Shown: one piece after another, positions 16,312 to 23,286 of the stretch
Numbering within the stretch: the first letter of the stretch is position 1
Layout: every line of letters begins with the position of its first letter
NCBI RefSeq assembly: GCF_965215815.1
Contig: NZ_CBDCEO010000013.1
Coordinates: 620,001-684,000, forward strand
DNA: 64,000 nucleotides
Reading direction: 5' to 3'
From: Poriferisodalis sp965215815
Lineage (GTDB): Bacteria; Actinomycetota; Acidimicrobiia; Acidimicrobiales; Poriferisodalaceae
Notes under the pieces: generated by a model
Told to the model about the DNA's origin: nothing
The model's database searches: none
Seen by the model: the letters and a program-made list of their open reading frames with translations, nothing else
Position numbers and translations under genes: made by a program

Positions 16312-16430
16312 TCCTTGACGCCGGTGTCCTGATCTCGGTAGAGCCAGGCAACCGGAGTGCGCGTGGCTTGATCGCTGGCGAAGGCGTCGCCCGACCGCTC
16401 CACGCCACCCGCCGCGGCCGCCCCCGGTGA
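16308..16430 (+). pseudogene. Truncated PIN toxin after antitoxin copy 3
   Basis: 40 codons starting MILDAGVLISVEPGNRSARG. The first 12 residues, and the later RPLHAT, match the intact toxin at 10715 (LISIDRGD ... RSLHTSHP). It then runs to a stop at 16428. The catalytic C-terminal acidic residues are missing, so no PIN nuclease can be made. Confidence 0.75.
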
Positions 16431-16452
16431 CAGGCGGGGATACGCTCGGCCT

Positions 16453-17001
16453 ATGCCGCACATCACGGTGCTGCTCTCAGACGCCCAGGCGCGAACCTTG
16501 AGACAGCGCGCTCGAGCGGCTCAGCGTCCATCCGATGAGATCCTGCGCGACATCGTCACAACCGCGCTTGACGAAGGCAGTGAAGACATCGGGGACCTGG
16601 ATGAAGAAGCCATCGATCAAGCGTTCGCCGAGTTCGCCGCCGCCTACCCGGTTCTGAGCGACAGACTCTTCGCATCGGACCCGGATCTCGGCACCGAGCA
16701 CCACGACGGCGGTGATGCCGATTGGCCAACGGAATCGGAGCAGCAAGACGCAGACGTACCTCTGGCTTCCGCCGATCCAGTCGCGGCGTCGTCCGACGAC
16801 GCGAGTCGTGCAGGATCGGCGCTGACCAGCAGTCACATTGATCAAGCGTTCGGCATCTTGGCTGATCAGTACGAGGAGATCGCAGAGGGCTTGTTCCCGA
16901 GCGAAGATCCGCACAGTGCCGATCACCTTGAGAGTCAAGACAGGCATTCCGCGGCTGATAAATCCCGCGCACATGTTTCCTGGTTCACGCTGACCAAGTA
17001 A
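16453..17001 (+). CDS. Acidic protein with RHH-like N-terminus and internal repeat
   Basis: 182 residues. The N-terminus (MPHITVLLSDAQARTLRQRA ... DEILRDIVTTALDEG) resembles a ribbon-helix-helix or CopG-type DNA-binding unit. The rest is very acidic and has two related blocks, IDQAFAEFAAAYPVLSDRLF (about 55-74) and IDQAFGILADQYEEIAEGLF (about 131-150), separated by a Ser/Asp-rich linker. It sits between two solitary antitoxins. It may be an antitoxin or regulator, with no recognised family for the whole protein. Confidence 0.45.
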   Translation: MPHITVLLSDAQARTLRQRARAAQRPSDEILRDIVTTALDEGSEDIGDLDEEAIDQAFAEFAAAYPVLSDRLFASDPDLGTEHHDGGDADWPTESEQQDADVPLASADPVAASSDDASRAGSALTSSHIDQAFGILADQYEEIAEGLFPSEDPHSADHLESQDRHSAADKSRAHVSWFTLTK

Positions 17002-17095
17002 CTCCCTGTTGGCAGCCAAACTGTTCGCGGCCGACCAACTCTGAGCTCAAGAAACCCAGGCAACGGGGCGACACAGGCCCAATACAGTCGACGGC

Positions 17096-17323
17096 ATGGC
17101 CAGGAGAACGGTGCGACTGGACGACGAAGGCCGACAGATCCTCGAACGGCTCGCTCCGGCATTCGGCGGCACGACCGCCACGGTTCGCGAGGCGCTGCGT
17201 CGACTTGCCGCTGATCAAGATCGCAAGGAGGCGCTCAGCGCCTTTCTTGCGGAGTGGGCCCAAGAGAGCGGACCGCCTGATGAGGAAGCAGTCGCAGCGA
17301 TGGCCGAGCGCTACGGACTGTGA
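17096..17323 (+). CDS. VapB-like antitoxin, family copy 4 (toxin truncated)
   Basis: 75 residues, MARRTVRLDDEGRQILERLA ... MAERYGL. The 66 bp upstream are nearly identical to those of copy 3, including TACAGT 7 nt before the ATG, so the two arose by tandem duplication. The stop overlaps the GTG of a chimeric toxin remnant. Confidence 0.75.
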   Translation: MARRTVRLDDEGRQILERLAPAFGGTTATVREALRRLAADQDRKEALSAFLAEWAQESGPPDEEAVAAMAERYGL

Positions 17324-17652
17324 TCCTCGACGCCGGCTTCTTGATCTCAGTGGTTCGGGGCGAGGATTCGGCACAGACCCTTCTCGCGACGCGCAGGCTT
17401 GATCCCTCGTTGCACACCACACACCCAGTTCTCGCGCAGGTCTGGCGTGATGGCGCCCAAGGTGCACCGCTGGCCCTGAGCCCTCTCCGAGCCGGGGTCG
17501 CCCGTGTGAGGAATACCGCGGTCGCCGGCACTGCCGGTGCTGCATGCATGACCTCTTCGCTTGGTGGCTCGGGAGCCTCTTATGAAGGCGCTGGAGGGGG
17601 AGGCGGTGCTTTGGCGTTCGGCGCCCTCAATGTCCGGAAACAACGCCGGTGA
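17320..17652 (+). pseudogene. PIN-toxin N-terminal third with chimeric tail
   Basis: Starts MILDAGFLISVVRGEDSAQT and continues with SLHTTHPVLAQVWRDGAQ, matching the intact toxin over about 48 residues. Then it becomes Gly/Ala-rich run-on sequence (GGSGASYEGAGGGGGALAFG) with no PIN residues. It overlaps the end of XRE-ImmA copy 2 on the other strand. It is not expected to be a nuclease. Confidence 0.75.
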
Positions 17653-18838
17653 CTTCGAATTCGTCGAACTCCATCGCAAGGCGAGGCGACTCTTGCTCGA
17701 CATCACCGAGCGGCTGGCCGAGAATCTGCACGATTTCGGGAAGCGCTAGCCCGGCGAACGCGGCTGCGGTCGGGGGCGACATCACTTCGGTGACGACTGC
17801 CTGTCGCAGCATCCGCAGGAACGATCTAGGGAATCGTTCGATCCCCGACGGCTCGACGCCTTGGACGTCGCCGCGATCGATTTCGTAGCCGAGCGATTGC
17901 GCCAACGACCTCGGGCGCACAGAGTTCCTGAGTTCGGCGTACGTGTCGTGCGTGATCGCATTCATCTGGCGAAGCCGCACCAGCGCTGTGGGCCATGACA
18001 CCTTGAAGTACCGCTGGATGTGGATGATGTCGACGGGGTCGACGATGCGTGGTGGCAAACCGAGCTCTTCCACGAACCGTCGAACACCCGCGCTGGGCAT
18101 CAGGAACTCGCCGGCGAACCCATCAGCGAAGCTCTCGCGCGGACCGGCGCCATGGCATAGGACCAGGTTGGTCTCGTCGCTGTGGAACAGCGCATGCGCT
18201 AGCTCGTGGGCGATCGCGAATCGCTGCCGACCCGGCGTCATGTCGAGATTCACCAAGATTCCAGATCCCATCTCGGGGTGCTTGAGGAACGCCCCTGACG
18301 GTGCTCGACGCAGATCGGCACCGAGTGGCGCACGGTATATCGCGATGCCCAGCGACCCGCATATCGGGTCAAGATCCAGGATCGGGGCAGAGCCCAGGCC
18401 GAGGTGGGCGCGAACCTCCGCCGACTTGCGGCGGATGTCGTCCTTCTGGGTGTACTTCTGCCGTTGTACGAACGGGCTCTGGGTGAGGCTCCGGATGGGT
18501 ACGTTCAGAATTCCAGCCAACTCAGCGAATCGGTCCAGAAATTGGACGAACTCGCCGACACCCAGAACAGCGACAGGATCGACCGCCTCATCGGCGCGCA
18601 ACAGCATGCCGACCAAGCCGTCAGTCGCCGGTTCGACGTCGCGACCCTCCAGGAGATCAACGGGTTCGGTGCCATAGAGCCGCGCCAGTGCGCTCAGCTG
18701 GCGGTCGTTGGGCACGCGCGTGCCAGTTTCCCAATACGACACCATCGCACGGCTGACACCCAAAGCGGCTCCCACATCGTCTTGGGAGTACCGCGCTCGT
18801 CTGCGAGAGCGAGTGAGAACCTCGTGGAGCAGGCTCAC
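17627..18838 (-). CDS. XRE-family regulator with ImmA/IrrE protease domain, copy 2
   Basis: 403 residues, near-identical to the protein at 7572-8777 over the whole length, with the same helix-turn-helix and zinc motif HELAH. Differences cluster in the last 90 residues and in the tail (VTGVVSGH here). Unlike copy 1, its upstream region is uninterrupted and gives the empty site of the IS110. A strong ribosome binding site GGAGGAGG precedes the ATG. Toxin-antitoxin remnants lie immediately downstream. Confidence 0.92.
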   Translation of the reverse strand: MSLLHEVLTRSRRRARYSQDDVGAALGVSRAMVSYWETGTRVPNDRQLSALARLYGTEPVDLLEGRDVEPATDGLVGMLLRADEAVDPVAVLGVGEFVQFLDRFAELAGILNVPIRSLTQSPFVQRQKYTQKDDIRRKSAEVRAHLGLGSAPILDLDPICGSLGIAIYRAPLGADLRRAPSGAFLKHPEMGSGILVNLDMTPGRQRFAIAHELAHALFHSDETNLVLCHGAGPRESFADGFAGEFLMPSAGVRRFVEELGLPPRIVDPVDIIHIQRYFKVSWPTALVRLRQMNAITHDTYAELRNSVRPRSLAQSLGYEIDRGDVQGVEPSGIERFPRSFLRMLRQAVVTEVMSPPTAAAFAGLALPEIVQILGQPLGDVEQESPRLAMEFDEFEVTGVVSGH

Positions 18839-19045
18839 CTCATCGTCCTCCTCCAGCCGAATGTGTTACGCAATTGTCCATAGAGTTGCAATCATCGTAA
18901 CTACCTCTGCTTGCGCCCCGTTTCGCAATCGAAACTTCGATCGCTGGTGTCTCCCCCTGATGACCGATCATTTGGCTAAGGCGGGCTCGGCAGCGCGCAT
19001 CGATAGGCACATTGGATCGAAGCGGTCTCTGCCGCCCGCAACCCA
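18839..19045. promoter_or_regulatory. Promoter region of XRE-ImmA copy 2 and spacer to the AbiE pair
   Basis: Read on the minus strand, two related words, GATTGCAAC (18886-18894) and AATTGCGTAAC (18868-18878), flank the likely promoter just upstream of the ribosome binding site and could be operator sites for the encoded XRE protein. Both words remain in copy 1, but everything upstream of the first has been replaced by IS110 there. The remainder up to 19045 holds no gene. Confidence 0.4.
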
Positions 19046-19885
19046 TCAATTCGGGCCGCGAGACAAACCGAGGCAGAACGCTTCCACGGCGACGATGCCT
19101 TCGGTGACAGCCTCTTCGTAGTCGATGCTGGCGTTGTTGAGGACGATCTGGTCGGCGTACGCCCGCGCGCCCTGGGCGCTTCGGTCAACGAAGTTCGCCG
19201 CGAGCTCATCCAGCTCAGTCCGCATTCCTGCGAGCTCGTCTGCGAACTGACGTCGAACCGCGCCCACTGCCCCTTGTAGGCCACCCTCGTCGTTGTGCAA
19301 CAGCACAAACGCGATGTCGTACCAGTCCTTGGTGGCCCTTCTATCTCGCGCTGCAGCGGCCTTGGCGAGCAGAAAGCCGGCCAGACCGGTGACATACACC
19401 TCCACTGAGATCTCTGCGTCCCCCACAGCCGCGGTCATCTCTCGCGAAACGAAGTCGGCGGCAGCGAATCGGGTGCCTCGCAGATTGGCGGCGCCGAGCT
19501 GATCGCAGTCGTCGAAGGTGACCATTGCGCCGGATGGCTTGTCATCGAGGTCGGCGAGCATCTCGAACTTCACCTCGGTTCGGAGTCCCTCTGCGGTCGT
19601 CACCCACCTCCACACTTGTTTCTCCGACGGCGAGAACCCTGCGGCCACAAGCGCCTGCTCGAGACTTGCAGCGTTCACCAAACCGCTGGCGATTTCGAGA
19701 TTGACCTGGACGTCGATGTCAGTTGTGCCCGCATGGCGCATATCGCTGGCGCTGCACAACAACTCGGGAACGAGCCCGCCGAGCACGACGAACTCCGGTC
19801 GTCGGCCGTACTCGTGCACAACCCGTACCAGTGCGCTCTCCGCAGCTTGACGGGCTGCGCGGCTTCGATCTGGCTCAGGATTCAT
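19046..19885 (-). CDS. AbiEii/type IV TA-like nucleotidyltransferase toxin
   Basis: 279-residue DNA polymerase beta-type nucleotidyltransferase. The active-site pattern is GG (36-37, VVLGGLVPELL) followed by TDIDVQ (55-60) with Asp56 and Asp58. A helical second half follows (LLAKAAAARDRRATKDWYDI), typical of AbiEii-like toxins that act on RNA or nucleotides. It overlaps the upstream antitoxin gene by 11 bp, so the pair is an operon. All core residues are present. Confidence 0.8.
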   Translation of the reverse strand: MNPEPDRSRAARQAAESALVRVVHEYGRRPEFVVLGGLVPELLCSASDMRHAGTTDIDVQVNLEIASGLVNAASLEQALVAAGFSPSEKQVWRWVTTAEGLRTEVKFEMLADLDDKPSGAMVTFDDCDQLGAANLRGTRFAAADFVSREMTAAVGDAEISVEVYVTGLAGFLLAKAAAARDRRATKDWYDIAFVLLHNDEGGLQGAVGAVRRQFADELAGMRTELDELAANFVDRSAQGARAYADQIVLNNASIDYEEAVTEGIVAVEAFCLGLSRGPN

Positions 19886-20912
19886 CCAGGCTGCTCCTCA
19901 GGTGCTCGGCCGCTTCCTCGCCGCGCACCCCGACGCGTCGCAAATCGGCGTAGACGCGTGGCCATGGCGCAGTCCGCAATCCGTCGTGCATGTAAGCGAG
20001 CGTGTTGGTGCACTTCGACGGAAACGGGCGAAGCGTGAGCCGACCGGCGGGCATGGCTCGTAACTCCGAAACGGCGGCCGCTGCTTCCAAGCCCACAGTC
20101 GTCTTGGCGTCGACATAGACCTCGGCTCTGCCCACGTCGGTCAGCACAGGAGCCATCACTGCAGCGGCTGCGGTGCCGGTCGCGGCCCACGAGATGCCAG
20201 CCGCCTCCCAGGCACGGCCAGCCTCGACGACCCCCGCAATGACGTCCTGCCATGCGACGCCGACCGTGACGCTGATCTGGCGCTGTACTGCCTCGTCCGC
20301 CGCTTGCGCGTAGGCATCAAGCAGTCGGTCCCGGTCGGTGACGCGGCGCCCGGAACTGCGGCCTCGGGCAGCGTCGGCTTCGAGCAGGCCAAGATCGGCC
20401 ATGAACCGCAGGGCATGAGCGCAGCTGCCCAACGAGAGACCAGTGGCGGCGTGGGTCGCTGCGACAGTTGCGTCAGTTCCGCACAGCAGTACTTCGGCGA
20501 CGCAGAACGCCGACGGCGACCATCGATTCACCCGCTTGGGTTGCGAGGGTCGGCCGGGGCGGGACACGATGATCGAGCCGACGGCGATCTCTGCGGCACC
20601 GGTCTCGTCCGCCCAACCGATGCCCGCGTCGGACAACACACTCTTGGCGCCGGGTGACAGGCGACGGCCCACAACGATGTCGGGTAGCGGCTTGCGAGAC
20701 AGCAGTTCGTGGATGTTGCGCAACCGTCCTTCTCCGACCCAGGACACTTCGAGCTGTCTCTCTCCAAGCTTGACGACCAGGCCTGTCCGCTGGGGGGTGA
20801 TCTGCGGTTGGGCGCTTCGAGGCAGTACGTCGATAAGCGCCCGGGCGGCACGTTCGCCGCCTCCCGATGCTGCCTCGGCCGTCAGTTTGATGTCCTCGTC
20901 CGAATACTTCAT
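19875..20912 (-). CDS. AbiEi-family type IV antitoxin
   Basis: 345 residues from the preferred ATG at 20912. The central part carries a winged-helix-like segment (VAATHAATGLSLGSCAHALR). The C-terminal domain ends TLAYMHDGLRTAPWPRVYAD then LRRVGVRGEEAAEHLR, the tail typical of actinobacterial AbiEi antitoxins. AbiEi represses the operon and blocks AbiEii. A GTG at 20936 would add eight residues, but a TATAAT box lies six bases before the ATG, so I take the shorter leaderless form. It overlaps the toxin gene by 11 bp. Confidence 0.78.
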   Translation of the reverse strand: MKYSDEDIKLTAEAASGGGERAARALIDVLPRSAQPQITPQRTGLVVKLGERQLEVSWVGEGRLRNIHELLSRKPLPDIVVGRRLSPGAKSVLSDAGIGWADETGAAEIAVGSIIVSRPGRPSQPKRVNRWSPSAFCVAEVLLCGTDATVAATHAATGLSLGSCAHALRFMADLGLLEADAARGRSSGRRVTDRDRLLDAYAQAADEAVQRQISVTVGVAWQDVIAGVVEAGRAWEAAGISWAATGTAAAAVMAPVLTDVGRAEVYVDAKTTVGLEAAAAVSELRAMPAGRLTLRPFPSKCTNTLAYMHDGLRTAPWPRVYADLRRVGVRGEEAAEHLRSSLDES

Positions 20913-20918
20913 AGCATC

Positions 20919-20924
20919 ATTATA
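20919..20924 (-). promoter_or_regulatory. TATAAT box of the AbiE operon (leaderless)
   Basis: A perfect TATAAT on the minus strand, six bases before the ATG at 20912, within a locally AT-rich patch (20915-20990). This spacing places the start point at the start codon. The -35 region (about 20942-20947) is weak, which fits a promoter controlled by its own antitoxin. Confidence 0.6.
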
Positions 20925-21000
20925 TTTCACTGTCACGTTGAAGTATTACCATTTACTGAACATTAATTGAATTTCAGATTTCGCCGTGAACAACTGAGCC

Positions 21001-21016
21001 ACTATTGAGCAATAGT
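21001..21016. repeat. Perfect 7-bp palindrome ACTATTG-AG-CAATAGT
   Basis: An inverted repeat with a 2-nt centre, about 90 bp upstream of the AbiE operon and 12 bp before an antitoxin fragment. It is operator-like in form, with no further evidence. Confidence 0.35.
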
Positions 21017-21027
21017 CACTCGCCGCT

Positions 21028-21093
21028 GTGGAACGGCTCTACGACGAGGACTGCCAGCTCCTTGAGCGGCTCGCGCCCAAGTTCGGCGGCAGG
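21028..21093 (+). pseudogene. Antitoxin fragment, family copy 5
   Basis: 22 codons (VERLYDEDCQLLERLAPKFGGR) match the N-terminal part of the antitoxin family (VRLTDEDRQLLERLAPEFGGK). It has no start, promoter or C-terminus. It marks the edge of another shuffled segment. Confidence 0.75.
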
Positions 21094-21104
21094 ATAAAAA
21101 GGCC

Positions 21105-21430
21105 ACTGCGTGGGCGACCTCATGGTCACTGAATCGCTGGGACTGATACGGCTGATCAAACGGGTAGCGGTTGAATTCAATGAAGGGCTCTACGCCTCCG
21201 CCGACGCGTGTCCTGCCGATCTCCCTGAAGTCCGGGTCGGTTGCCAGCAGATGCCGGTTGATCTGATCCCGCTCGATCATGCCTGAGACAACCAGCCAAG
21301 CATGATCCTCACCATCGGGAGCCGCGAGCCGAACTTCCCAGACGTGCCAGTCTTCGCTGTCTTCAGGCTCGGGGAGCGTCGCTCGGCTGGCCGACGACGA
21401 TTGGAAACCGACCGGGGACTTGCTCGTCAG
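21105..21430 (-). CDS. Unrecognised protein fragment downstream of GIY-YIG-like gene
   Basis: The frame reads TSKSPVGFQ then EDWHVWEVRLAAPDGEDHAW ... RVGGGVEPFIEFNRYPFDQP and looks like genuine protein. No normal start codon is visible: it opens at a CTG overlapping the previous stop. To the left it runs into the antitoxin fragment at 21028-21093 and stops at 21002, so the C-terminus is probably lost. No family is recognised. Confidence 0.35.
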
Positions 21431-21642
21431 GGACCCGACCGGCCCGCGGTCGGCCGACTCGCCTCCCATTCGCGGGCAGCCTCGCGGGTGGTCCTGTGCC
21501 CGACTTGGCGGATGGTGCCCTCGCCGTATTCGCTGCGCAACTCGTTCTCGCGGCGGTTCAGGTCGTTCGTGATGCCACTGTGCTTGATCCGGCGGTCCGG
21601 GCCGACGAATTGATACTTGTAGGTGTCTCGATCGCTTGACAT
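21427..21642 (-). CDS. Small GIY-YIG-like protein
   Basis: 71 residues, MSSDRDTYKYQFVGPDRRIK then HSGITNDLNRRENELRSEYG, with GTIRQVGHRTTREAAREWE later. The YKYQF ... HSGIT spacing and the downstream arginine-rich helix resemble the GIY-YIG nuclease fold core (YxY ... GIT/S-N-D-xxRR). It is short for a catalytic enzyme, so activity is uncertain. It is probably part of a mobile or defence fragment. Confidence 0.5.
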   Translation of the reverse strand: MSSDRDTYKYQFVGPDRRIKHSGITNDLNRRENELRSEYGEGTIRQVGHRTTREAAREWEASRPTAGRSGP

Positions 21643-21780
21643 GTTCTTCCTGCCCACACTGGTGAAGCGCATCGTGCAAAACGCACGTCGGCCGACACAT
21701 TCGATGGTAACGACCTGACCGTTTCGCGTCGTCGCTGTCCGAGTCCGGCGATCTCTGGCCTGTCGCGAACAGTTCGCACC

Positions 21781-21817
21781 GTTGACCGGGAACGCGTTCT
21801 TGAACTGCAGCGCAATG
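21781..21817 (-). pseudogene. Fragment of the darG-like macro gene
   Basis: 37 bp whose minus-strand reading gives IALQFKNAFPVN, matching IALQFKKAFPAN of the gene at 13093-13596. Only this piece remains. Confidence 0.7.
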
Positions 21818-21837
21818 ACCTCCAGATGTTGCTTCAG

Positions 21838-21888
21838 GACAGCCGAAGATCTGAATGATCCGATCCAGCGCGAAGGCGAACCGGTACC
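21838..21888 (+). pseudogene. Fragment of the first HEPN-module gene
   Basis: A 51-bp segment nearly identical to the region at about 14130-14183 of the gene at 13874-14221 (frame TAEDL then DPIQREGEPVP). It sits directly after the darG fragment, in the same order as in the intact locus. Confidence 0.75.
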
Positions 21889-21949
21889 CCACCCGGCCGC
21901 GACGTAGACGCCGACGGTGGCGGCTGCTGAACGTGGCCGCAGCACCTGG

Positions 21950-22183
21950 CTACGTCAACGCAGGCTCGAGCCGGATGCTGCACACCCGTAGGCCCGGAAC
22001 CGACTCAACGGCCTGCCTCGCTGAGCGCAGCGCGTCATCAAGCGACGGTGCCTCGCGGTCAAACTCGACGGTGTTGTGGCCGATGGTTGCGTCGTTGCAC
22101 CCAGCCTCATAGAGAGCTTCGAGCGTCTCCCACTCCAGCAAGTCCGCCCCGTCGGTCACGATCTCAATATGGTGCGTGGCCAT
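21950..22183 (-). CDS. Short protein, probably truncated regulator
   Basis: 77 residues starting MATHHIEIVTDGADLLEWET, continuing ALYEAGCNDATIGHNTVEFD and ending CSIRLEPALT. I recall similar longer proteins, common in actinobacteria, in which this N-terminal half precedes a helix-turn-helix. That second half is absent here, consistent with loss at the nearby rearrangement junction. It lies downstream of the exonuclease gene on the same strand (114-bp gap). Confidence 0.5.
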   Translation of the reverse strand: MATHHIEIVTDGADLLEWETLEALYEAGCNDATIGHNTVEFDREAPSLDDALRSARQAVESVPGLRVCSIRLEPALT

Positions 22184-22297
22184 CAGCCGTTGTGCCTCCG
22201 CTCGCACTTGTCGATCAGCGACAGCACCCTACGCGAACCCTCCGGCACAGATGGCGGGTTCGACTTCGTGTCGATGGCGGGCGCCGCGATGTGCCCG

Positions 22298-22858
22298 TCA
22301 CTGTTCGGCTGCGCTGTCGGCGAGGTCGGGAAGCATCTGCTGGACGATGCGGGCGATGTTGCGGGCGTCGTCGATACCGCGGTGGTGCGTGCCCACCAGC
22401 GGCATGCCGAGGTGGTCGAGCGCCTCTGCCATGCCGCAGCGCTTGACACCACGCCACGCGGCGAACTCGCCCTTCACGTTGATGTGCTTGGTCTCAAACC
22501 ACTCGGGAAACAGCAGCCCGCTGCGACGACAGTCGAGCTGAAATTGGCTGACATCGAACAGGCCCCACGAGCAGAGGCTGTGCGGCCCGTTGCCAATCCA
22601 CTCCAAGAAGCGTGCGAAGACCTCACTGAAGCGGTCCGCTCCGTCCACATCGGTCTGGGTGATCGATGTCAGACCGATGCAGAACTCGCTCAGCTCCGGA
22701 TGCACCATCGGGCGGACGAACGACCCGAACTCATCCGCCACTTCCAGCGATTCGTCAAGCCGAACAGCGCCGATCTCGATGATCTCCATCTGGCTGCGCG
22801 GGCGCGGCCGCTCGCTGGCCCAACAGGTGGCCTCCAGATCGACAACGACAAACCGCAC
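22298..22858 (-). CDS. DEDDh 3'-5' exonuclease (ERI1/KapD-like)
   Basis: 186 residues from the preferred GTG. Exo I is VVDLEATCW near the N-terminus, and GIDDARNIARI near the C-terminus holds the last catalytic Asp with the preceding His in GTHHRGIDD. Such proteins trim RNA or DNA 3' ends. The frame extends upstream to 22903, but those codons lie in HEPN-gene debris, so the GTG at 22858 is preferred. It and the next gene occupy the space where the middle of the duplicated HEPN gene should be. Confidence 0.8.
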   Translation of the reverse strand: MRFVVVDLEATCWASERPRPRSQMEIIEIGAVRLDESLEVADEFGSFVRPMVHPELSEFCIGLTSITQTDVDGADRFSEVFARFLEWIGNGPHSLCSWGLFDVSQFQLDCRRSGLLFPEWFETKHINVKGEFAAWRGVKRCGMAEALDHLGMPLVGTHHRGIDDARNIARIVQQMLPDLADSAAEQ

Positions 22859-22866
22859 GCCGACGA

Positions 22867-23018
22867 TCGTAAGAGAGCTTTCGAGTGCCTCCAACTCCAG
22901 CAAGGCGGACTTCGTGCGGGCTACGACACACGTTGCGTACCTATCGAAAGCGAAGCTCGAGCCAGCGTGGACCGCGCCGAACGCGTCCTCGATTCGCTTC
23001 GCGCAAGGTCCAAGAAAT
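22867..23018 (+). pseudogene. C-terminal remnant of the duplicated HEPN gene
   Basis: The frame reads FECLQLQQGGLRAGYDTRCV then PIESEARASVDRAERVLDSL, matching FIQLQQDRLRADYDTSQVLI and IESEARANLDRAESALDAL of the HEPN protein at 14218. It is an orphaned 3' end. Confidence 0.8.
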
Positions 23019-23058
23019 CCCGGCGACGAACCCGTAGGTGTCCAATACAGTCGATGGC

Positions 23059-23286
23059 ATGGCGAAGGCGACCGTGCGGCTCACCGACGAAGACCGTCAA
23101 CTCCTCGAACGGCTCGCTCCGGAATTCGGTGGCAAGACGGCGACCGTGCGCGAGGCGCTGCAGCGACTTGCGGCCGAACACGACCGCAGGGTGGCCTTCG
23201 ACGCCTTCCTGAAAGCGTGGGACGACGAGGACGGCCCCCTCAGCAACGAGGAGATCTCCGCCGTGGCCCAGCGCTGTGGCTTGTGA
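23059..23286 (+). CDS. VapB-like antitoxin, family copy 6 (toxin lost)
   Basis: 75 residues that differ from copy 1 at only a few positions (LAAEHDRRVAFDAFLKAWDD here). The TACAGT promoter is intact. The stop overlaps a GTG that opens only 8 toxin codons before the sequence switches to an unrelated module. High identity to copy 1 over 12 kb away implies recent duplication or gene conversion. Confidence 0.78.
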   Translation: MAKATVRLTDEDRQLLERLAPEFGGKTATVREALQRLAAEHDRRVAFDAFLKAWDDEDGPLSNEEISAVAQRCGL

